Assembly: GCA_947588955.1 (NCBI GenBank) | Contig: CANPYX010000019.1 | Coordinates: 1 to 44,145 of the forward strand | Source: an uncultured Oscillospiraceae bacterium | Lineage (GTDB): Bacteria > Bacillota > Clostridia > Oscillospirales > Oscillospiraceae | DNA length: 44,145 nt | Direction: 5' to 3' | Part shown: piece after piece, positions 1 through 7,613 of the stretch | How the letters are laid out: the number at the start of each line of letters is the position of its first letter | Position numbering within the stretch: the first letter of the stretch is position 1 | Notes under the pieces: model-generated | The model's input: the letters and a program-made list of their open reading frames with translations, nothing else | Told to the model about the DNA's origin: nothing | Database searches by the model: none | Made by a program: the position numbers and the translations under genes

Positions 1-60
1 ATGAAAGAATCAAACAGAAAGCTGTTCGGAAAACTGCATATTTTGGAGGAAAATGAATGA
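1..60 (+). CDS. 3' end of an unidentified CDS (partial)
   Basis: A reading frame open from the first base ends at TGA 58-60, giving 19 visible codons that are Lys/Glu/Asn rich. The ATG at base 1 may be internal. The stop overlaps the ATG of the next gene in an ATGA-like arrangement, and GGAGGA at 45-50 lies inside this frame, so the two are probably translationally coupled. Too little is visible to name a product. Confidence 0.45.
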   Translation: MKESNRKLFGKLHILEENE

Positions 61-521
61 TAGCAATTCAAGAAATACCTGTCGAGAACATAAACGACTT
101 TTGGAAAATCCAGTTTCAGTATTTAGTTGACGATGGCATGATAACAACTGATGAAGAAAAATCATACTATCAGAGTGCTGAATATCGTGATGTTCTTAAA
201 GGGCATATGTTACGCACACCGGATACGCTGCATATGGTTTATTTCATTCGTGACGGAATTCGTATTGGGGCTTCACAGTATTGTACTTATCAGAGCGAGG
301 ATGGGAAATGCTTTATTCTTGATTTTTGGGTTTTCCCGGAGTATAGAGGGAACGGAACAGGGCGCGACTGTTTTTACGCGCTTTCCGAATATACAAAAAA
401 GGATGGTGCGCTCTATTATGCTCTGAATTATGCCAAGGAGGATTCACGCCGGTTCTGGCTGTCCCTTGGGTTCGTGGATAACGGATTTGACGAATATGGA
501 TCACCTTTGATGAAGAAATAA
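57..521 (+). CDS. GNAT-family N-acetyltransferase
   Basis: Predicted 154-residue cytoplasmic acetyl-CoA-dependent N-acetyltransferase; the substrate is unknown. The GNAT core is visible in the second half: a beta-strand (FILDFWVFPEYRG), the acetyl-CoA P-loop region RGNGTGRD at about residues 97-104 followed by a helix, then a strand and the C-terminal RRFWLSLGF motif typical of the fold. GGAGGA lies 6 bases before the ATG, and the gene overlaps the end of the upstream frame. Base composition is much more AT-rich than the genes that follow, with AT-ending codons common, which suggests recent acquisition or a different genomic block. A strong hairpin terminator follows. Confidence 0.8.
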   Translation: MIAIQEIPVENINDFWKIQFQYLVDDGMITTDEEKSYYQSAEYRDVLKGHMLRTPDTLHMVYFIRDGIRIGASQYCTYQSEDGKCFILDFWVFPEYRGNGTGRDCFYALSEYTKKDGALYYALNYAKEDSRRFWLSLGFVDNGFDEYGSPLMKK

Positions 522-532
522 GCATTATTTCT

Positions 533-566
533 AAAAAGGACGACATGATGCCATGCCGTCCTTTTT
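533..566. terminator. Bidirectional intrinsic terminator
   Basis: AAAAAGGACG at 533-542 pairs with CGTCCTTTTT at 557-566. An inner CATG/CATG pairing extends the stem past one mismatch. The T-run serves the GNAT gene on the plus strand and the A-run gives a T-run for the opp operon converging from the minus strand. Confidence 0.8.
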
Positions 567-594
567 AAATATACTGTTTTACGTCGGGAATTTT

Positions 595-1845
595 TTATGC
601 TACTGTCTTAACGCTATACCCGCTGTACACGTTTTGAAGCTTTGCTTCCGGGTCTGTCAGGAGGATCTGCTTGCCCATCACAGCGGCGGACATGACGCCT
701 TTTGCCACCAGGCCCGAAAGGTCGGTCTCCTCGATCCGGGTCTGACGGTAGATTTTGGAGGAGAGGAGCATGACCTCGGCGCAGCGAAGCTGACGCGACC
801 AGGCGGTCAGGCTGTCCGCGGCAGTACACGGGAGGCCATCCTCGGCGCCCAGGTACAGCGTCTTTCGCTCCCCCTCGTCCGTCACGTAGACGCGCTGGGA
901 GTCCTGGGAGCTCACGGGGAAATTCCTGTACGCGGCGATGGACATTTTGCCCTGATAGATGAGTGTCGCCGCCTGAAGCGGGGTATCCTCGGGGCAGTCG
1001 AAAATGTTCAGCCCGAACTCCTCCCCCTCGGCGCCGCCCAGGTTCACCGCGAAGCCGTCATAGCTTGATACGCTCCCGCGGGTGAAACCCTCGGCGGTGA
1101 GCGTTTCCGCCAGATAATCGGTTATGAATGCGTTTTTCATCCAGGCGAAGTCCACTATGCCGGAAAGCTCCTCGTCCTCAAGGAAGGCAAGGTACTCGTC
1201 CGACACGGTAAGCCTTGCTCTGTTGTCCCCCAGCAGCTCCACTCTGACGCTCTCCGGGTCGCCGGCGAAAGCGGCGATTTTGGCGAACAGCTCCCGCAGG
1301 TAGTCGTTCTGCTGCGGGTCAAAGTCCGCCGTCTCCCAATCCTCCCGGCAGAAAAAGATGTTCTCGTAGATGTCAAAGGCGGGTCCCAGGTACACCGTCC
1401 TGTCACCGTACCGCTCCAGAAGCTCGAATGCCTCATAGAGCAGCGGGTCCAGCTCCACCTCCTGATTAGGTGAGGCGTTGAGCGCCCGGATATTTCCCTC
1501 GCTCTCCGTGTCCGGGTCAAAGGCGCGCCCGGCCTTTAACAGCGCGTCGGAATACGCCCTTACAATGGCGTTTTTCTCACTGCGCGCCGATTTTCCCGAG
1601 GCGCCCAGCTCATAGGTCAGAGCGAAGTCGGCGCCGTATACCTGTGCCTCATTGGAGGCGGATACGACCTGCCACCCGCGATCAACGCTCACAAGCTGGC
1701 TAACACCATAGCCGATAGCCGCGGCGCCTATAATAAGGAACACCGCGGCTGCAATTATTCGGCCCTTTACGTGACGGTCGGAGACCTCAACGCGCTCCAC
1801 CTTCGGGGCATAGGGTGTACCCCTTTTTCTCGCGCCGCGTCCCAC
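595..1845 (-). CDS. Membrane-anchored, ApbE-like protein of unknown function (last gene of opp operon)
   Basis: 416 residues, GTG start placed directly after the oppF stop (TGAGTG), so translation is probably coupled. A basic N-terminus and one transmembrane helix (about 30-50) put the rest outside the cell. The outer domain resembles the order of segments in ApbE (FAD:protein FMN transferase): IRALNASPNQEVELDP and a following helix (119-145), a region at 229-270 ending in VNLGG where ApbE has its KGYAAD...NxGG block, and a late AADSLT (342-347) where ApbE has ADALAT. The ApbE HHIxDP motif and most metal/FAD ligands are not visible. Seen: topology and local resemblance. Inferred: a degenerate, probably non-catalytic ApbE-fold protein. 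It could instead be an unrelated family. Confidence 0.6.
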   Translation of the reverse strand: MGRGARKRGTPYAPKVERVEVSDRHVKGRIIAAAVFLIIGAAAIGYGVSQLVSVDRGWQVVSASNEAQVYGADFALTYELGASGKSARSEKNAIVRAYSDALLKAGRAFDPDTESEGNIRALNASPNQEVELDPLLYEAFELLERYGDRTVYLGPAFDIYENIFFCREDWETADFDPQQNDYLRELFAKIAAFAGDPESVRVELLGDNRARLTVSDEYLAFLEDEELSGIVDFAWMKNAFITDYLAETLTAEGFTRGSVSSYDGFAVNLGGAEGEEFGLNIFDCPEDTPLQAATLIYQGKMSIAAYRNFPVSSQDSQRVYVTDEGERKTLYLGAEDGLPCTAADSLTAWSRQLRCAEVMLLSSKIYRQTRIEETDLSGLVAKGVMSAAVMGKQILLTDPEAKLQNVYSGYSVKTVA

Positions 1846-3141
1846 TCAGATGACCGCCAACAGCAGCAGCAACAGGAAGATGAGAATTATAACACCTATC
1901 ACGGCGAAGCCGACGATGGCGCCCTTCTTGCACATCTTGTAGTTGCGGATATAGTTGAACCTTCTGAATATAAGTCCCGCGATTATGCCGAATATCGGCA
2001 GGAAGAAGGACAGTATCGCGTAAAGCTTGCTGCCCGTGTCATGCACGGGGCTCGCCAGGAATTGCGCTTCGGCGGCGGCATCGTGCGCCTCCTTCTCCTG
2101 AACGGACTCCTTTTTCTTCTCCGGGTCGTGGGTGATGGTGATGGCTTTCACCGGCTCGCCCTTCTCGCGCAGGGCCTTATACTTCTCGATCTCAGCCTTG
2201 TTGCCGTACACCCAGTGGTCGTGCCCTATGTTCACAAACTCCGGCTTGTCGACGGAGTAGTCGTGGATTGAGGGGTCGTAGGTGTAGAGCACCTTGTTCT
2301 TCTCAAGCTGGGGGTCGGGAATGGGTATCGCGGAGATGAGGGAGTGGGTGTAGGGGTGCAGGGGGAAGTTGAAAAGCTCCTCAGCGGAGGCTATCTCCAC
2401 TATCCGCCCCTTGTAGATGACGCCGATCCTGTCGGATATGAAGCGCACCACGGAGAGGTCGTGAGCTATAAAGAGATACGTCAGGTTCTTCTCCCGCTGG
2501 AACTTCTTCATCAGGTTCAAAACCTGGGCGCGGATGGACACGTCCAGCGCCGAGATGGGCTCGTCGGCGACCACCAGCTCAGGCTCCATGACCATGGCGC
2601 GGGCGATGCCGATACGCTGGCGCTGTCCGCCGGAGAACTCATGGGGATAGCGGGTCAGGTGCTCCGGGAGCAGACCCACCTCCTCGATCATAGTCTCAAC
2701 CTTGTGGACCCTGTCCGCCTCGTTTTCAAAGAGGTGGAAGTTGTAAAGTCCCTCGGAGATGATGTAATCCACCGTCGCGCGCTCGTTGAGGGACGCGGCG
2801 GGGTCCTGGAACACCATCTGGATATTCCTGATGACCTCCCTGTCCAGCGCGTGGGAGATCTTGCCGGAGATCTTGGTCCCGCGGTAATCTATCTCGCCGG
2901 CGGCAAGGGGGTTGACCCTGATGACGGCGCGGCCGATGGTGGTCTTTCCGGAGCCGGACTCGCCCACCAGGGAGAATGTCTCGCCCTTGTAGATGTCAAA
3001 GGAGGCGTCGGTGACGGCGCGGACGGCGTTGTCGCCCTTGCCGAAGGTGATGTCCACGTTTTTCAGGCTCAGCAGTATCTCCCTGCCGTTCTCGTCAACG
3101 GGGCACTCGCCAAGAAGGCGTGTTCTTGATTTTTCAGCCAT
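1846..3141 (-). CDS. oppF: Oligopeptide ABC transporter ATP-binding protein, OppF-like, with C-terminal membrane hairpin
   Basis: One of the two ATPases that drive peptide import with OppBC. The nucleotide-binding domain is complete: Walker A GESGSGKT 60-67, Q-loop FQDP near 111-114, signature SGGQRQR 170-176, Walker B with VADEP at 191-195, H-loop H227, and the OppDF C-terminal segment HPYTHSL at 262-268. Length is 431 residues against about 310-330 for ordinary OppF. The excess is a linker (about 300-365) and two predicted transmembrane helices (about 373-392 and 407-430), the last a run of Ile/Leu. A membrane-inserted tail is not a normal feature of OppF. The gene lies 15 bases after oppD, with a GAGGGGG ribosome binding site. 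Confidence 0.9.
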   Translation of the reverse strand: MAEKSRTRLLGECPVDENGREILLSLKNVDITFGKGDNAVRAVTDASFDIYKGETFSLVGESGSGKTTIGRAVIRVNPLAAGEIDYRGTKISGKISHALDREVIRNIQMVFQDPAASLNERATVDYIISEGLYNFHLFENEADRVHKVETMIEEVGLLPEHLTRYPHEFSGGQRQRIGIARAMVMEPELVVADEPISALDVSIRAQVLNLMKKFQREKNLTYLFIAHDLSVVRFISDRIGVIYKGRIVEIASAEELFNFPLHPYTHSLISAIPIPDPQLEKNKVLYTYDPSIHDYSVDKPEFVNIGHDHWVYGNKAEIEKYKALREKGEPVKAITITHDPEKKKESVQEKEAHDAAAEAQFLASPVHDTGSKLYAILSFFLPIFGIIAGLIFRRFNYIRNYKMCKKGAIVGFAVIGVIILIFLLLLLLAVI

Positions 3142-3156
3142 TTCGTCCGCCCCCTC

Positions 3157-4914
3157 TCATATCTCTTCCACGTTGTAGGCCGCCAGGATCTTCTCGTGAA
3201 TGTCCTGGATGCCATCGGGCTTCTCTATCTTCGGTGCCCTGGGGTCAAGGAGCCAGGTCTTTGCGTAATGCGTATCCGTTATCTTGAACATCGGCGGCTC
3301 CTCAAGGGTGTCGATCTTCAGGCAGAACGGATTGCGGGGCGCGAAGGCGTCGCCCACGATGCTGTTATACAGGGACGGCGGCGTGCCCGTGATGGAGTAG
3401 AGCTTCGAGCCGCTCTGCGCCAGCTGCGGAAGGCTGGACAGCAGCGCCCAGGTGTAGGGGTGGTGGGGGTCGTAGAATACCTCCTCCACGGTCCCCAACT
3501 CCACCACCTGACCGGCGTAGAGCACGGCGACGCGGTCGGCGATATTGGCGACAACGCCCAGGTCGTGGGTGATGAAGACGATGGTGTAACCGAATTCCTT
3601 CTGCAGGTCCTTTATGAGCTTGAGTATCTGCGCCTGAATGGTGACGTCCAGCGCCGTTGTGGGCTCGTCGCAGATGAGGATCTTCGGCTGGCAGCTGAGG
3701 GCGATGGCGATGACGATCCTCTGGCGCATACCGCCGGAATACTGGAACGGGTAGTCGTCAAAGCGGCTCTCCGCGTTGGGTATTCCCACCTTGTGCATAA
3801 GCTCTATGGCGCGCTTCCTTGCCTCGGCCTCAGAACAGCCCTGGTGCCGGACAATAACGCTGGTTATCTGCTTGCCGATTGTGACGATGGGGTTCAAACT
3901 CGTCATGGGGTCCTGGAAAACCGTGGCGATACGCCGTCCGCGGATCTGGTTCCAGTCCTTGGCGTACTTCACGTTCGCCAGGTTCAGTATGCAGGTGCCG
4001 TGGAGCTTTTCCGCCGTCTCGTCCAGATACTTGACCCGGAACGCCACGGTGTCGAACACCTTATTGCGCTCGTTCTCGTCGTCCAGGTCCACGCCCATGG
4101 TCATGGCCTTTTTCAGCGCCTTCAAAAGCCCGTTCATCAGCTGGATACGCTTATTGAAGCCGTACCTGCCGATGGAGAGGTAAATTTCCTTCGCCAAAAC
4201 CGTGTTTCGCTCAAGCTGAGCTTTTGTGGGCTGCGCGGCGATCTCCTTGGCGTAACGCGCCTTGAGCTCCGCCATCTTTTTGCTGTACGCGCTCTGATAC
4301 GCGGCGTCCTTTTCGGCGGCGGCCTTGTGCGCCTTTGCCTTCGCCTCGTTTGCGGCCTTGAGCTCCTTGATGCGCTTGTCCAGGTCTTTAAGCTTCGCGG
4401 CGGCGTCGTGTATCTCGTTCTTCTGGCTCTTGGGGTCCAACGTCTGCTTGAGGTTAAAGAGGTTGGTGCGCTCGTCGGTGAGGTCCTTCATCGCCTTTTC
4501 GGCGGCTGCCTCCTCCTCGTGCGAAAGCCCCATGCGCTGGCTGCGCTCGTCCTTCATCTTCTCCATTTCCTGCCAGGTCTTGGCGCCGAACTCCAGCTTG
4601 GAGTACTCGTCCAGCTTCGCCTTGGCGTGCTTCATGAAGGATTGCGCCACGGAGCCGTTGCCCACGTGGGTATCCGCCAGCTCGTCGTCGGAGAAAATGA
4701 GCTGCCCCTCGGATATAAACCCGTTTGAATCCAGCATACCGGCAAATGTCTTTGTAAAGACGGACTTTCCGGAGCCGGACTCGCCCACGATGGCGATGGA
4801 CTCGTTTTCGTAAATGTCCAGGTCAATTCCCCGGATAGCTGTGAGTATACGTCCGCGGACGCGGAATTTCACGTGCAGGTCCCTTACGGAGAGCAGAACT
4901 TTCTTGTCTTCCAT
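3157..4914 (-). CDS. oppD: Oligopeptide ABC transporter ATP-binding protein, OppD-like, with large helical insertion
   Basis: Partner ATPase of OppF. Walker A GESGSGKS 44-51, Q-loop FQDP 333-336, signature SGGMRQR 393-399, Walker B ILICDEP 412-418, H-loop H450 and HPYTWALL 485-492 are all present, so the engine looks intact. Walker A and the Q-loop are about 280 residues apart, against roughly 50 in ordinary OppD. Residues about 82-320 form a Lys/Glu/Ala-rich, largely helical insertion with heptad-like stretches at about 95-240. The usual C-terminal Cys-rich motif (CPFAPRC) is reduced to [10 protein letters not shown] at 524-533. Total length is 585 against about 330. AGGAGG precedes the ATG; the gap to oppC is 12 bases. 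Confidence 0.9.
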   Translation of the reverse strand: MEDKKVLLSVRDLHVKFRVRGRILTAIRGIDLDIYENESIAIVGESGSGKSVFTKTFAGMLDSNGFISEGQLIFSDDELADTHVGNGSVAQSFMKHAKAKLDEYSKLEFGAKTWQEMEKMKDERSQRMGLSHEEEAAAEKAMKDLTDERTNLFNLKQTLDPKSQKNEIHDAAAKLKDLDKRIKELKAANEAKAKAHKAAAEKDAAYQSAYSKKMAELKARYAKEIAAQPTKAQLERNTVLAKEIYLSIGRYGFNKRIQLMNGLLKALKKAMTMGVDLDDENERNKVFDTVAFRVKYLDETAEKLHGTCILNLANVKYAKDWNQIRGRRIATVFQDPMTSLNPIVTIGKQITSVIVRHQGCSEAEARKRAIELMHKVGIPNAESRFDDYPFQYSGGMRQRIVIAIALSCQPKILICDEPTTALDVTIQAQILKLIKDLQKEFGYTIVFITHDLGVVANIADRVAVLYAGQVVELGTVEEVFYDPHHPYTWALLSSLPQLAQSGSKLYSITGTPPSLYNSIVGDAFAPRNPFCLKIDTLEEPPMFKITDTHYAKTWLLDPRAPKIEKPDGIQDIHEKILAAYNVEEI

Positions 4915-4926
4915 TTTCTGTCCTCC

Positions 4927-5907
4927 TTACATATGCGTCCTGGGGTCTGAGGCGTCGCCCAGATTCTGACCGGTGACGTAGAGCACCACGGTGATGAGGG
5001 AGGCCACCGCCACGGGCGTCCAGAACTCCCAGCCCCAGCCGGGCGTCACCATGGCGTTCTGTGCCTCGTAGATTAGCTTGCCCAGCGACATCTCGCTCAT
5101 GCCCATGCCGATGTAGGAGAGGAACACCTCGTTGGAGATATACCCCGGAATTGCCGCGGCGATCTCAAGGACGATGACGGAGGTCATGAAGGGCAGGATG
5201 TTCTTAATGGCTATCTTGAAGATACTCGTGCCCAAACACCGGGACGCCAGGTTATACTCGTGGTCCCGGATGATTATGACTCGCGTCCTGATGTAGTACG
5301 CCATGCCCAACCATCCCAAAATCGTCATGGCAAAGACCAGCGTCCAGAAGCTCGGCGAGAAGATCATAACGAGGACGGCCACAAGCAGGATATACGGTAC
5401 GTTGCCCAGGATGTTGTAGACCTCGTTCATTATCATGTCGAACTTTCTCGAAAAGCCCCACACCGCGCCCAGCAGTATACCGATGGTCATGTTGACCGCC
5501 GCGCATATGGCGGCAAGCGCGATGGAGATTTGCGAGCCGTACCAGATGGAATCAAATGTCGACTCGCCGCCCTTGCCCGTGCCGAAGATCCACTTGAGTC
5601 CGAAGCCGAAGTGATCAATGGCGGCGGAGGGCGTCAGGTGCTTCGCCTCGGTGTCCATCAGATTTTCAAACGGGTCCACCTTTGCGTCGTACCCCGTCAC
5701 CGCGGGATAAATGAACGTGAAGGCCACCACGATTGCGAGGATGGAAAGCACCACGATGTTTACCTTATTGCGGAAGAATACGCGGAAAACCGACTTCCAG
5801 TATGAGTACCGGGGAGCGGTTATCTTTTCAGACTCCAGCTCGTCCTTGTCAATAGGCGCGAACAGCTCCGCGTCAGTCATGTTGTATTTCTTGTTGAAAT
5901 CCTCCAA
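4927..5907 (-). CDS. oppC: Oligopeptide ABC transporter permease, OppC-like
   Basis: Inner-membrane permease, 326 residues, close to the family norm. A cytoplasmic N-terminal tail is followed by a first membrane helix at about 50-70, an extracytoplasmic loop and five further helices. The EAA loop that contacts the ATPases is visible as the EYNLASRCLGTS region, and the C-terminus has the family ending NLGDASDPR. The TTG start at 5905-5907 is chosen because AGGTGAG lies 5 bases upstream and overlaps the oppB stop. The next in-frame Met would remove the start of the conserved tail. It pairs with oppB 6 bases upstream. Confidence 0.92.
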   Translation of the reverse strand: MEDFNKKYNMTDAELFAPIDKDELESEKITAPRYSYWKSVFRVFFRNKVNIVVLSILAIVVAFTFIYPAVTGYDAKVDPFENLMDTEAKHLTPSAAIDHFGFGLKWIFGTGKGGESTFDSIWYGSQISIALAAICAAVNMTIGILLGAVWGFSRKFDMIMNEVYNILGNVPYILLVAVLVMIFSPSFWTLVFAMTILGWLGMAYYIRTRVIIIRDHEYNLASRCLGTSIFKIAIKNILPFMTSVIVLEIAAAIPGYISNEVFLSYIGMGMSEMSLGKLIYEAQNAMVTPGWGWEFWTPVAVASLITVVLYVTGQNLGDASDPRTHM

Positions 5908-5913
5908 AACCGC

Positions 5914-7500
5914 TCACCTCGCTTTCTCTGTAAAGGAGATTCTCGGGTCTACCGTCGCCATCAGCACGTCGCCCAAAATAAGCGACAGCACCGACAGCAC
6001 CGCGTAAAACAGCGTCACGCCCACGATGACCGAGTTGTCGTACTTGTTGATTGCCTCGGTCAGCAGGTTACCGGCGCCCGGCACCAGGTACACACGCTCC
6101 GTGATGATTGCGCCCGTCATGGCAAAGAGTATGGAGCCGGGTATGCCCTGTATGATGGGTATCGCCGATACCTTCATTACGTGCTTGAAGAATATCTCCG
6201 TCTCGCTCATACCGCCGCTGCGGGCGAATTTGACGTAGTCTGAGTTCATCTGGTCTATCATGTACCGGCGCATCCACTTCATCATGCTGGCTATGCTCGG
6301 CAGCGCCAGCGACACGATAGGCAAGATGTACATCGCTTTTGTCCCGTTGTCCATATCGAATATCGACGGAAGCCCCATCTTCGCGCCGATGCCCTTGAAG
6401 AGGAATATGTACGCTAAGGAAGGTACGGCGGATATGAACATGATGTACACCGTCCCAGCCTTATCCAAAAGCCCGTCCTTGTACCGCGCCATCAGTACGC
6501 CGATGGGCAGTCCCAGGATATAGACCATGATCGTGGAGATTATACCGATGACGAAGGAGAAGCCCAGCTTTGACATACTGTTAAGCGTCGCCCGCGTGCT
6601 GGTGTAGTCGTCGGTGAACCGGCTCTGGTTGGCCGGACTTATATCCCGCGACCCTGCCACGTAGCTTGCGGTGTGAAGATCGTCCGCGCTCATCTCCTCA
6701 AGCCCCGTGGGATATGTTATCATGCTCTGTACCCACGAGCCCTGGCTTTGGGTCATGGTGGTGAAAACGTCCACGCCGCGGTTGACCGAGAAGCTCAGGC
6801 CCAGATTGATTGTGGCCATATTCTGGTGGATATACGGGAATTTGTCGTTGAAATATACAAGATATTTATAGCGCGTGCCGTTTGCCATCAGCGCCGGTGA
6901 GAACTTTTCTCCGCCGTACATGGGGTCGTACCACGTGAATGTCAGGCCGCGCTCCCCGATATCCTGATTTTCGGGGACGTAGTGGATGTTGTCGATGTAG
7001 ATAAGATGCGCGAAATAGTCCCACAGGCGGCCCAGCAGCGGCCTGTCCTTGTAGGCGAACAGCTGCGGCTGGCCTCCGTCCGCCACTCGGTTGCGGATAA
7101 GGACGGCGGGAAGGCGTGTCACGGTATAGCCCTTGGATTCGTAATACGCCCTGAAATCGGCAGTATATTTCGCGGTGAGCTCCGAATCCTTGGAGCCGTC
7201 CTCCGCCCGTCCCAATGTGACGGCGGTGGCCCGCGCCTCCTCGTCCAGGGTCCCGTCGTCTACAAACGTCTGCAAATACTCGGCGTATGAGACGAAATCC
7301 AGATACCCGAACGTCTCCCAACGTTGGTAACGGTAAATGACCCGGCTGTTGTTGGAGATTTTGCTGTAGTTGCCGTCCTGAGCAAGCACCAGATCGCGGT
7401 CCATCAGTCCGTAGATTAGCAGCATGACGATGCCGACCACGATTATGATGGAAAAGGCGCCGTGGAGTAGTCGCTTTAGCGTATACTTTAACATAAGCAC
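5914..7500 (-). CDS. oppB: Oligopeptide ABC transporter permease, OppB-like, with very large extracytoplasmic loop
   Basis: Second permease subunit, 528 residues against about 305-330 for typical OppB. Helix 1 (about 13-33) is followed by roughly 275 residues (34-310) before helix 2 (311-334). By topology this loop is outside the cell, and it is rich in Tyr, Asp and Asn. The C-terminal half is a standard permease: EAA loop DYVKFARSGGMSE at 421-433, EPGxG-like YLVPGAGNLL at 471-480 and a DPRISF ending. Start is GTG at 7500, with ATG 7494 as an equally possible start; both have weak ribosome binding sites. The gene is separated from oppA by a hairpin and a palindrome that may set its expression relative to oppA. 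Confidence 0.9.
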   Translation of the reverse strand: MLMLKYTLKRLLHGAFSIIIVVGIVMLLIYGLMDRDLVLAQDGNYSKISNNSRVIYRYQRWETFGYLDFVSYAEYLQTFVDDGTLDEEARATAVTLGRAEDGSKDSELTAKYTADFRAYYESKGYTVTRLPAVLIRNRVADGGQPQLFAYKDRPLLGRLWDYFAHLIYIDNIHYVPENQDIGERGLTFTWYDPMYGGEKFSPALMANGTRYKYLVYFNDKFPYIHQNMATINLGLSFSVNRGVDVFTTMTQSQGSWVQSMITYPTGLEEMSADDLHTASYVAGSRDISPANQSRFTDDYTSTRATLNSMSKLGFSFVIGIISTIMVYILGLPIGVLMARYKDGLLDKAGTVYIMFISAVPSLAYIFLFKGIGAKMGLPSIFDMDNGTKAMYILPIVSLALPSIASMMKWMRRYMIDQMNSDYVKFARSGGMSETEIFFKHVMKVSAIPIIQGIPGSILFAMTGAIITERVYLVPGAGNLLTEAINKYDNSVIVGVTLFYAVLSVLSLILGDVLMATVDPRISFTEKAR

Positions 7501-7520
7501 CCAACTCTCTTTAATGCGGA

Positions 7521-7534
7521 TTTAACGCGTTAAA
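7521..7534. promoter_or_regulatory. 14-bp perfect palindrome upstream of oppB
   Basis: TTTAACGCGTTAAA is a perfect palindrome located between the oppA terminator and the oppB start. It could be an operator or processing site for the permease part of the operon. I cannot assign a regulator. Confidence 0.35.
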
Positions 7535-7553
7535 TTGTCCAAAAAATGGCAAA

Positions 7554-7577
7554 GGGGGCGGAGTTTCCCCCGCCCCC
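7554..7577 (-). terminator. oppA-oppB intergenic terminator or attenuator
   Basis: On the minus strand GGGGGCGG (7577-7570) pairs with CCGCCCCC (7561-7554), followed by TTTGCCATTTTTT. This lies 36 bases past the oppA stop. Partial termination here would give more binding protein than permease, a common arrangement for binding-protein-dependent importers. Confidence 0.7.
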
Positions 7578-7613
7578 ATCCAAAGTATAGCTTGTTTTTT
7601 ATGCCGCGCGATA

